Shown one piece after another: positions 1-5,497 of a stretch of DNA of 5,550 bases. Made by a program: the position numbers and the translations under genes. Source of the DNA: Saprospirales bacterium (GTDB taxonomy: Bacteria > Bacteroidota > Bacteroidia > Chitinophagales > Saprospiraceae); NCBI GenBank assembly GCA_003448025.1, contig DLXL01000372.1, forward strand, positions 1,208 through 6,757, read 5' to 3'. Within the stretch, counting starts at the first letter, position 1. Each line of letters begins with the position of its first letter. Under the pieces are notes generated by a model. That model searched no databases. It was given only the letters and a program-made list of their open reading frames with translations, and had not been told where the DNA came from.

Positions 1-116
1 CCAATTTGGCCGGAGGAAAAAGACTGGGGTGGTCTGACAATAGGTTTCTGCCGAAGCAGCGGGTTAGAAACAGGCGTGTTAAGATGTGTCATAATGAAGT
101 GGTTTTTAATAGCCAT
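1..116 (-). CDS. Possible 5' end of an unidentified gene running off the left edge
   Basis: Reading the minus strand from an ATG at 116-114, the frame stays open to the window edge. It begins MAIKNHFIMTHLNTPVSN and continues with a proline- and serine-containing stretch (LLRQKPIVRPPQSFSSGQIG). A second in-frame ATG at 92-90 could be the true start. I recognise no family, signal peptide or motif in these 38 codons. If real, it is divergent from the gene at 634 and shares the long leader between them. The only promoter-like element upstream is CACCTTTG (163-156), one base off the Bacteroidota -7 consensus and without a -33 partner. The complementary plus frame is also open from 1 to 147, so strand choice is uncertain. 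A chance open frame of this length is quite possible. Confidence 0.28.
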   Translation of the reverse strand, partial: MAIKNHFIMTHLNTPVSNPLLRQKPIVRPPQSFSSGQI

Positions 117-258
117 TTTACCGGCCAGTGAAAGGGTGAAGTGTGATTGATGAAGCAAAGGTGAGGGCGGTTTCAGGGTGTCACCCCGACAGTTAACGGG
201 TGAAATCTTTGCCGAAATACACACTCCCCAATGCATTGTTTTTTGTTTAAATTGTTGA

Positions 259-281
259 TATTCAATTGTTTGAGTTGAATA
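259..281. repeat. Small inverted repeat TATTCAA / TTGAATA
   Basis: Perfect 7-base arms at 259-265 and 275-281 are separated by 9 bases in an AT-rich part of the leader. The symmetry and spacing would suit a dimeric regulator site, but arms this short arise by chance in AT-rich DNA. No promoter is visible next to it. Confidence 0.3.
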
Positions 282-454
282 GTCAGTCTGTTTTTTGTTC
301 GCGTATTTACGTGTCCCGTACACGCATTGTCTGTTTTAACCAGCCTTCCGGGGCTTCTTTTGAGTGGAAAAGAGCGCTGAAACTGTTACTAAAATGAAGG
401 GAAATTGGGAGGCTTTGTTGCAGTTGAAACTTGCCTCATTTTTTCATAACCTTA

Positions 455-490
455 TATGAATGCTTTCCTGAGCGTACTGCAGGATTCATA
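455..490. repeat. Bulged stem-loop in the leader
   Basis: TATGAAT (455-461) pairs with ATTCATA (484-490), and CCTG (467-470) pairs with CAGG (480-483). This gives an 11-pair stem with a 5-base bulge (GCTTT, 462-466) on the left side and a 9-base loop. There is no following T-run, so it does not look like an intrinsic terminator. It could be leader RNA structure ahead of the gene at 634 or could be chance. Confidence 0.3.
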
Positions 491-633
491 AGTTGAATAT
501 GGCAAGAACATCTAACCCAGACAAACCAGCCTGAATGCACCATATTTCTTCAGGAGAATAAGAGGCAAAAAGTGTTATATATTATTAAGGTATAAGACGG
601 CCACCTTTATCCTATCATCAAAACCCGCTGTAT

Positions 634-2196
634 ATGATAAAGGAACTGATAGAACTTGTAACGCTGGTGGAGCAAACCATGCCACAGCATATGGCCATGC
701 TTAATTTCCTGTCGAGAAACAATGCTGATGTACTCAAGCTATTCCATGTCATGCAGGTAAATCACTTCAGAACAGAAGCAGAGGCCATTGAAAAAGCTAA
801 AGTGGGCGAACGCACCAAATTTCGGCAGGTGGCCCGGGATCTGCTCCGTTGTCTGGAGCAAATGGTACTCCATATCGGCGCTGAAAAACCAATAGCCGAT
901 GATCTCACTCAGGGCCGTGTACGTGGGTTTCAACTCATGGCGCTGGCCAAATCCTCCGGCCCTCTGGCTTGTAAAAATGCAGGCAAAAAGGCTGCAGAAG
1001 AATTACTGCAACTTGGTCTGCAATATGCCCGTCCGGAATTTGTTGTAGAGGCATCCAAGGTACTGATGGACTATGTGTCTGTAGCAGGCGAAGATTTAAA
1101 GGAATATGCCACGTACCTGAAATTATATGAAACACACAACCAATGGCGGTTGCTGGAAGAAAAGGCCCAGATGTATTACAATCAGGTTAAACTCCCTTAT
1201 GCTAAAAGGAAGAGTGTACAGATTGGTTTGGCCACCAAAGCCCGGGATTTTGTGGAAGAGCTAAAGCCATTTGTTGGAGTTGCCTTGTCGCACAGCTTTC
1301 ATGTGTGCTATTATCACCTGGAATCCTTTCAGTTTATTATAGAAGGCAAATACAGAAGTGCATCGCAGGTGCATCAGGAAGCCATCGCTTATTTTGCTTC
1401 AAGAGCTTATCCCTGTCAACATTCGTTAAACGTTTTCCATTACCTGGAGATCGCTAATTGTGTGTACCTCGGCCGTTATGAACGCGGTGGGTTTCATTTC
1501 AATCAGGCGCTGGAACATAGCAGCCCGGGCAATGTGAACTGGTTTAATACCCTGGAATTGGGCTTTTACCTGCGTATGCACGAACAGGATTATACCGGTG
1601 CGGCTGCGGTTTGGCATCAGGCTACACATCATAAGCGTTTTGCGGTATTGCGTGAAGCCCAACGGGAAGCCTGGCATGTCATGGGTGCTTATTTGTTTAT
1701 CATTCAGCAACTAACTGGCGTAATCATCCCGGAAAACCACCTTCCCAAGGTGAAAAGCCGTAAATTCCGGAATGAAATCAAGGACCTTGCGCAGGATAAA
1801 ATGGGGATGAATATTGCCGTACTCGCTGCCGAGGTACTGCTGCTTTTTGTAGAAGAAAGGGATGATGAAATGTGGGACCGCATTGCTGCCCTGGAGAAAT
1901 ACCGCGAGCGCTACCTGCGCAACAGCGAAGAAACCCATCGCTCTCAGTTGTTTATCAAAATGCTCACCATACTTTCCAGGTACCATTACGATCGCGATCG
2001 TTTCCTTTCACGGGCAGAACCCTACCTGGCCGAACTGCGCGCCGCGCCACTTCAACTCAGCAACCAGGCCCATGAATTGGAAATTGTACCTTACGAACAT
2101 CTGATCCGGGCCATTGCCAGGCACCTCAATCGCCGCTGGGGACATAAAGGAGAGCTGCCGGAGTTTTTTATGATAGGTGAGCCTGGGGTTGTTTGA
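634..2196 (+). CDS. Unidentified 520-residue helix-rich cytoplasmic protein, TPR-like character
   Basis: I do not recognise a named family. The protein is complete: ATG at 634, TGA at 2194-2196, no frameshift. There is no signal peptide, lipobox or clear membrane segment, so a cytoplasmic location is inferred. Predicted structure is almost entirely alpha-helical. Residues about 225-340 look most like degenerate helical hairpin (TPR-like) repeats, for example YLGRYERGGFHFNQALEHS (278-296) and QDYTGAAAVWHQATHH (318-333). The N-terminal part (1-85) is amphipathic helix, and residues 400-465 are rich in charged and aromatic residues. No catalytic motif, nucleotide-binding loop or DNA-binding domain was seen. 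Helical-repeat proteins usually act as protein-binding scaffolds, but that is a general property and not evidence for this one. The start lacks a Shine-Dalgarno sequence, as is usual in Bacteroidota. It stands alone between a long leader and a convergent hairpin, so it is probably monocistronic. Confidence 0.88.
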   Translation: MIKELIELVTLVEQTMPQHMAMLNFLSRNNADVLKLFHVMQVNHFRTEAEAIEKAKVGERTKFRQVARDLLRCLEQMVLHIGAEKPIADDLTQGRVRGFQLMALAKSSGPLACKNAGKKAAEELLQLGLQYARPEFVVEASKVLMDYVSVAGEDLKEYATYLKLYETHNQWRLLEEKAQMYYNQVKLPYAKRKSVQIGLATKARDFVEELKPFVGVALSHSFHVCYYHLESFQFIIEGKYRSASQVHQEAIAYFASRAYPCQHSLNVFHYLEIANCVYLGRYERGGFHFNQALEHSSPGNVNWFNTLELGFYLRMHEQDYTGAAAVWHQATHHKRFAVLREAQREAWHVMGAYLFIIQQLTGVIIPENHLPKVKSRKFRNEIKDLAQDKMGMNIAVLAAEVLLLFVEERDDEMWDRIAALEKYRERYLRNSEETHRSQLFIKMLTILSRYHYDRDRFLSRAEPYLAELRAAPLQLSNQAHELEIVPYEHLIRAIARHLNRRWGHKGELPEFFMIGEPGVV

Positions 2197-2204
2197 TAAT
2201 TTTT

Positions 2205-2339
2205 GATTTACGATTTTCGATTACATGATTTGCGATTTGAAATTGGATTTGAGATTGAGGATTTGCGAAAGCTGTTCACAAATCGCCAATCTTAAATCCA
2301 ATCGCAAATCGCAAATCATGTAATCGAAAATCGTAAATC
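2205..2339. terminator. Probable bidirectional transcription terminator between convergent genes
   Basis: The large hairpin sits exactly where transcripts from 634-2196 (plus) and from priA (minus) would meet. It would fold equally well in both RNAs. It lacks a classic GC-rich stem followed by a long U-run, so it is not a standard intrinsic terminator. A role in ending or protecting both transcripts is inferred from position and symmetry. Confidence 0.45.
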
Positions 2340-2346
2340 GTAAATC
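2205..2346. repeat. Long near-perfect inverted repeat made of GATTTNC-type units
   Basis: The left arm (2205-2269) and right arm (2275-2339) are 65 bases each and match at about 59 positions when one is reverse-complemented. The outer 35 bases (2205-2239 and 2305-2339) are identical. The loop is only 5 bases (AGCTG, 2270-2274). Each arm is built from short units such as GATTTACG, GATTTTCG and GATTTGCG. The right side has one extra unit (GTAAATC, 2340-2346) that breaks the symmetry. The element fills the gap between two convergent genes, starting 8 bases after the stop of the 520-residue protein gene and ending 4 bases before the stop of priA. As RNA it would form a very stable hairpin from either strand. 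From general familiarity, GATTT-rich inverted repeats recur between genes in several Bacteroidota genomes, but copy number cannot be judged here. Confidence 0.93.
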
Positions 2347-2350
2347 AACC

Positions 2351-4804
2351 TCACACCGGATCCACATCCACAGCCACCTGTACCTGTCCCCAGCCGGGTT
2401 TGCCCAGCATGATTTCCGTGGTATGACGGATCAAGCCTTTGGCGGTATTGATCACCTGCGCCGATTTTTCCAGCTTGAGCATGATATCCTGCCCGAAGTA
2501 ATTCCGGATTCGCGCAATATTGGGAATCACAGGTCCCAGCACCCGGTCGCCAAGTTTGGCGCGCAGGGCCTTGGCATAAAACGACGCAGCTTCGTTCACG
2601 ATTTTGGGTTCCTTGTGCCGCAACTCCAGGTGAATCAGCCGGTAAAACGGCGGGTATTTAAACGTCATACGTTCCTGCAATTCCCGCTGAACAAAGGTGT
2701 GAAAATCATGCTCCAAAACCTCTTTCAGCACCGGATGTTTCGGGTCAAAAGCCTGAATCAGCACCAGACCGCGCTTGTTTTTGCGCCCGGCCCGGCCCGC
2801 CACCTGGGTCAGCAAATGAAACGCGCGTTCACCCGAACGGAAATCGGGAAATTTGGTCATCCCGTCGGCGCCCAGTACACCCACCAGGCCCACATTATCA
2901 AAATCAAGTCCTTTGGTCACCATCTGCGTACACACCAGAATATCGAGCCTTTTTTCTTCAAAATCGTTGAGTATTGCGCTCAGATTGCTTTTGGTGCCGG
3001 CCGTATCCAGGTCCATCCTGCCTATCCGGGCATTGGGCAGAAACAGCTTGAGCTCGTCTTCAATTTTTTCTGTTCCAAAACCCTTGAACGTGATCTTCCC
3101 CGAGCCGCAGGCCGGACACACCTGCACCGGTTCCTGTACATAGCCGCAATAATGACAGCGCAGGCGGTGGGTATGTTTGTGGTAGGTAAGACTCACATCG
3201 CAATAGCGGCACATGGCGTTCCAGCCACACACCTCGCACTCGAGCATGGGCGCGTACCCGCGACGGTTTTGAAACAAAATGGCCTGCTCGCCATTGTCGA
3301 GCGCGCGTTGCAGATTTTCCAGCAGGGGCTTGGAAAAAATGCTCTGCATTTGCCTGTATTTCATCTGCTCGCGCAGGTCAATGGTTTGTACCTCCGGCAA
3401 TTCCAGTCCTCCAAAACGCTCCGGCATGGTTACCAGGCCATATTTCCCGGTCTCCACATTGTACCAGGTTTCCAACGCAGGGGTGGCAGTGCCCAAAACC
3501 GTTTTAGCGCCATACAAACCAGCCAGGTAAATGGCCGTATCGCGAGCATGATAGCGCGGCGCCGGGTCGTATTGTTTAAAAGAGGGGTCGTGTTCTTCAT
3601 CCACGATCACCAGCCCGAGCTGCTTGTAAGGCAAAAACAAACCACTGCGGGCCGCCAGGATTACCGGTTTTCCGGCCGCTGCCGCTTTCCAGACCTCCAC
3701 CCTTTCCTGGGTGTTGATCTTGGAATGATTCACCGAAATATCGTTTCCAAATACCTTTTCCAGTCGCTGTATGATCTGGGTAGTCAGCCCTATTTCAGGC
3801 AATAAATACAATACTTGCTGACCATTGCGGATGGCCTCCCGCATGAGTTCCACGTACACCCGTGTTTTGCCGGAACCGGTTACGCCGTGCAGCAGGGTCA
3901 CCCTGGTGTCTTTGGCCGAAAGATTTTCAAGCTCCTGAACTGCTTTTTCCTGCTGCGCACTGAGCGTGTCGGCTTCGGTGAGTTCATCTTCGTAACCGCC
4001 TATTCTACTCACCTCTCGGGCGTATTTTTCCAGTATGCCTTTTTTAATGAGGGTGTTCAGCGAGGCTTCTGTGACATCCGCTTTGTACAAAACCTCCTGT
4101 TTGAGCACCATGGGCTGACGTTTTTCCAGTGCCAGATAGGCCATCAGGATTTCCAGCTGACGCTCTTTACCGCTCAGGTCGTTCATCACCTGACGCAGCA
4201 GTTCCGGTTGGGAGCGATAGGGCTCTGCCAGGCGCAGGGCGCTTACTTTTTTAGGTTTGAACTTTTCCTGTAATTCCTCCCGAACGAATAAAACGCCCTT
4301 GTTGAGCAGTCGCTGAATGACCGGGAAAACGGTTTTTTTGTTCAGTATTTTCCGGGCGTCCTCCACCTCTATTTCATGCTGAATTTGCAGCGCTTCAGCA
4401 ATCAGGTATTCCTCATCGTCGAGATCAGAAAAGTTGTCGCCATGCTGGTCGTTGAAAACCAGTCGGGTTTCGCTGGTGAGTTTGAGGTGGCCGGGCAGGG
4501 CGGCGCTCATCACTTCACCCAGCGTGCAACAGTAGTAATCAGCCATCCAGTCCCAGAGCCTGAACTGCTGTGGGGTAACCACGGTTACTTCATCGAGTAC
4601 CGAAAGAATGGGCTTTACTTCATAACCGGGCGCCTGCTCATGCACCCGTTCTACCAGTCCGCTATACCTTTTGCTGCGGCCAAACTGAACTTCCACGCGC
4701 ACACCCGGCTGAATAAGTGAGGCCACCGATTCCGGTACGGAATAAGTGTAGGTGCGTTTGGGAAGTGCCAGGGGGAGAATGATGTCGGCGTACATAGTGC
4801 GCAT
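2351..4804 (-). CDS. priA: Primosomal protein N' (PriA), replication-restart helicase
   Basis: PriA recognises abandoned replication forks and D-loops, unwinds the lagging arm with ATP, and starts reloading of the replicative helicase. The 817-residue protein is intact and of the usual length for this phylum. Residues about 4-105 form the N-terminal 3'-end DNA-binding domain (MYADIILPLALP; WMADYYCCTLGEVMSAALPG). A winged-helix-type region follows. The superfamily 2 helicase core has Walker A GVTGSGKT (307-314), DEEH box (402-405) and GTATP (438-442). Eight cysteines bind two zinc ions (523, 526, 532, 535, 550, 553, 563, 566). The second lobe has CTQMVTKGLDF (625-635) and QVAGRAGR (667-674), then the C-terminal domain. 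The ATG at 4804 shares a base with the toxin stop codon (TGATG). A second ATG at 4795 (Met4) lines up better with the usual family N-terminus and may be the real start. It is probably the last gene of an antitoxin-toxin-priA transcript. Confidence 0.98.
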   Translation of the reverse strand: MRTMYADIILPLALPKRTYTYSVPESVASLIQPGVRVEVQFGRSKRYSGLVERVHEQAPGYEVKPILSVLDEVTVVTPQQFRLWDWMADYYCCTLGEVMSAALPGHLKLTSETRLVFNDQHGDNFSDLDDEEYLIAEALQIQHEIEVEDARKILNKKTVFPVIQRLLNKGVLFVREELQEKFKPKKVSALRLAEPYRSQPELLRQVMNDLSGKERQLEILMAYLALEKRQPMVLKQEVLYKADVTEASLNTLIKKGILEKYAREVSRIGGYEDELTEADTLSAQQEKAVQELENLSAKDTRVTLLHGVTGSGKTRVYVELMREAIRNGQQVLYLLPEIGLTTQIIQRLEKVFGNDISVNHSKINTQERVEVWKAAAAGKPVILAARSGLFLPYKQLGLVIVDEEHDPSFKQYDPAPRYHARDTAIYLAGLYGAKTVLGTATPALETWYNVETGKYGLVTMPERFGGLELPEVQTIDLREQMKYRQMQSIFSKPLLENLQRALDNGEQAILFQNRRGYAPMLECEVCGWNAMCRYCDVSLTYHKHTHRLRCHYCGYVQEPVQVCPACGSGKITFKGFGTEKIEDELKLFLPNARIGRMDLDTAGTKSNLSAILNDFEEKRLDILVCTQMVTKGLDFDNVGLVGVLGADGMTKFPDFRSGERAFHLLTQVAGRAGRKNKRGLVLIQAFDPKHPVLKEVLEHDFHTFVQRELQERMTFKYPPFYRLIHLELRHKEPKIVNEAASFYAKALRAKLGDRVLGPVIPNIARIRNYFGQDIMLKLEKSAQVINTAKGLIRHTTEIMLGKPGWGQVQVAVDVDPV

Positions 4805-4806
4805 CA
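4802..4806 (-). promoter_or_regulatory. TGATG stop/start overlap coupling toxin and priA translation
   Basis: On the minus strand the toxin stop TGA (4806-4804) and the first priA ATG (4804-4802) share one base. Such overlaps commonly let a terminating ribosome restart on the next gene. No Shine-Dalgarno-like sequence is obvious in front, so coupling could matter. If priA instead starts at Met4 (4795), the gap would be 8 bases and coupling is still possible. Confidence 0.6.
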
Positions 4807-5088
4807 GTTGAATGGATGCTGCGCACGGGTATCGAAAATCGAAATAATCAGCAAGGAGTCTTCACTTGCTTCGTAAACCAATGCGAGATTTTTAGTTAAA
4901 ATACAACGTCTGAATTTAGGGAATTTTCTGCTGGGAGGGCATAGATACCTGAACTGGCGTAAGTTGCTGATCAGTGATTCCATTTTATCATCCAAGGCAA
5001 TGGCCAGATCAGCTGATTGTTCATAAAGTGTTTTCAAAATTGCCAAATAATCATCCTTAGCGGTCTCCGTCCAATGGATTGAAGTCAT
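4804..5088 (-). CDS. RelE/ParE-family toxin of a type II toxin-antitoxin pair
   Basis: The 94-residue protein has the size and layout of the RelE/ParE superfamily. It opens with the strand IHWTETAKDDY (4-14), where the W-T-x-x-A-x-x-D pattern is characteristic. Two helices follow (about 11-45), then a basic region SRKFPKFRRCI (53-63). The protein ends in paired strands LALVYEASEDSLLIISIFDTR (68-88), closing with the family's DTR-x-x-x-P signature. Members either poison DNA gyrase (ParE) or cleave mRNA on the ribosome (RelE). The C-terminal IISIFDTR with no clear catalytic set leans to ParE-like, but the target cannot be settled from sequence. The ATG at 5088 lies 11 bases after the antitoxin stop, and the stop overlaps the priA start. 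It is intact and AT-rich compared with priA, which hints at a separate origin. Confidence 0.88.
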   Translation of the reverse strand: MTSIHWTETAKDDYLAILKTLYEQSADLAIALDDKMESLISNLRQFRYLCPPSRKFPKFRRCILTKNLALVYEASEDSLLIISIFDTRAQHPFN

Positions 5089-5099
5089 AAAAGGATGGG

Positions 5100-5339
5100 T
5101 TATTTTTTCAGTAATTGCGTGATTTCAAGCCTAACTTGTTGGTGAGTTAAGGTTTTTTGGTTTTGAGCGCATTCAAGACCTTGAGTAACTTTTCTTTTCT
5201 CTTCATCTGTTATTAGATCCCACCAGTCTTTCTCACCTTTCATAGTTGAAAGAAAAGCTATGGCTTGCTGTAACAAAAGTGGATCGTCAGTTTCTACGAT
5301 CATCTTAAGCAAACTGTTTTTCAATTCAAGGACTGACAT
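5100..5339 (-). CDS. Antitoxin partner of the RelE/ParE-type toxin
   Basis: This 79-residue protein lies immediately upstream of the toxin, the usual order for such pairs, and should neutralise it by direct binding. The N-terminus MSVLELKNSLLKMIVETDD is helical. A central DWWDLITDEEKRK (38-50) follows. The C-terminus GLECAQNQKTLTHQQV (54-69) resembles the G-L-x-x-x-x-x-G-x-x-x-x-H-x-x-V pattern seen in many small antitoxins, although the second glycine is replaced. No ribbon-helix-helix or helix-turn-helix was identified, so its own DNA binding is uncertain. An in-frame TTG at 5357 would lengthen it by 6 residues. That codon lies inside the promoter -7 box (5355-5362), so ATG 5339 is chosen. 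The leader would then be only about 10 bases. G+C is low: 20 of 60 bases in 5101-5160. Confidence 0.85.
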   Translation of the reverse strand: MSVLELKNSLLKMIVETDDPLLLQQAIAFLSTMKGEKDWWDLITDEEKRKVTQGLECAQNQKTLTHQQVRLEITQLLKK

Positions 5340-5354
5340 GCCGTAATTTTTTAG

Positions 5355-5385
5355 CAAAGTTAGGTGTAAAATTTTAAAAGTGCAA
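5355..5385 (-). promoter_or_regulatory. Bacteroidota-type promoter for antitoxin-toxin(-priA)
   Basis: On the minus strand, TAACTTTG (5362-5355) matches the Bacteroidota -7 consensus TAnnTTTG exactly. TTG (5385-5383) lies 20 bases upstream, the expected spacing for the -33 element. A second TTG directly precedes it (5388-5386). Transcription should begin around 5348-5351, leaving a leader of about 10 bases before ATG 5339. It is the clearest promoter in the window and may serve priA too. Confidence 0.8.
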
Positions 5386-5400
5386 CAACCGGTAACACCT
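5362..5400. promoter_or_regulatory. Candidate operator: inverted repeat AGGTGT / ACACCT across the antitoxin promoter
   Basis: AGGTGT (5362-5367) and its inverse ACACCT (5395-5400) have centres 33 bases apart, about three helical turns, and bracket the -7/-33 region. A perfect palindrome TAAAATTTTA (5367-5376) lies in the promoter spacer. Toxin-antitoxin operons are normally repressed by their own complex at sites overlapping the promoter, so either element could be that site. The short arms make chance possible. Confidence 0.4.
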
Positions 5401-5473
5401 TGGCTTTTGACAAATTATTGATGTAAAAGGAAATTTGAAGACTTTGAAATGGCTTCCCCTCACTGCCATTTCC

Positions 5474-5481
5474 TACTTTTG
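5474..5481 (+). promoter_or_regulatory. Bacteroidota -7 promoter box for purA
   Basis: TACTTTTG matches TAnnTTTG exactly and lies 16 bases before the purA ATG, giving a predicted leader of roughly 10-12 bases. There is no good -33 TTG at 19-21 bases upstream. The nearest TTTG (5443-5446) is 27 bases away, so strength is uncertain. It is divergent from the antitoxin promoter about 110 bases away. Confidence 0.65.
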
Positions 5482-5497
5482 CGTTCAACCTGATTTT

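Larger units (their letters stand above)
117..633. other. Long gene-poor leader upstream of the 520-residue protein gene
   Basis: About 517 bases with no open frame longer than about 21 codons from an ATG on the plus strand and nothing recognisable on the minus strand. It is unusually long for a Bacteroidota intergenic region. It contains alternating GGGTG/CACCC/GGGTG segments (176-202), small inverted repeats at 259-281, 310-324 and 455-490, and a weak AGCC/GGCT stem followed by TTCTTTT at 342-361. No exact TAnnTTTG promoter box was found in front of 634. Closest are AATCTTTG (204-211) and CACCTTTA (602-609), neither with a convincing -33 element. It may hold a long 5' untranslated leader, an unrecognised small RNA, or a decayed gene. 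None of these can be shown from the sequence alone. Confidence 0.6.

Noticed and set aside
94..150. Short ORF MKWFLIAILPASERVKCD resembling a signal peptide start
   Set aside because: Only 18 codons, no ribosome-binding or promoter support, and it is part of a chance open frame complementary to another candidate.
342..361. AGCC...GGCT stem followed by TTCTTTT as an intrinsic terminator
   Set aside because: The stem has only four pairs and the T-run is interrupted; no upstream gene on the plus strand needs a terminator there.
394..561. Chain of tiny plus-strand ORFs in the leader (394-459, 456-491 with ATGA overlap, 499-534, 535-561)
   Set aside because: They are 8-21 codons each, with no leader-peptide features such as runs of one amino acid before a terminator. 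Such chains arise readily by chance.
1426..1986. Minus-strand open frames inside the 520-residue protein gene
   Set aside because: They abut each other in the same shadowed region and have no family resemblance or promoter; the plus-strand frame is much longer and coherent.
2205..2346. CRISPR array reading of the repeated GATTT units
   Set aside because: The units are about 7-8 bases with no spacers and are arranged as one inverted repeat, not as direct repeats separated by unique spacers.
2423..3805. Long plus-strand open frame (460 codons) opposite priA
   Set aside because: It lies entirely antisense to a PriA gene with every family motif intact. Its translation shows no recognisable domain, and it is a by-product of priA codon use.
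3815..4720. Further plus-strand open frames antisense to the N-terminal half of priA
   Set aside because: Shadows of priA, with low-complexity translations and no start-site signals.
5407..5435. TTGACA (5407-5412) as an E. coli-type -35 box for purA
   Set aside because: No TATAAT-like -10 follows at about 17 bases, and Bacteroidota primary sigma factors use the TTTG/TAnnTTTG promoter, an exact -7 copy of which lies closer to purA.
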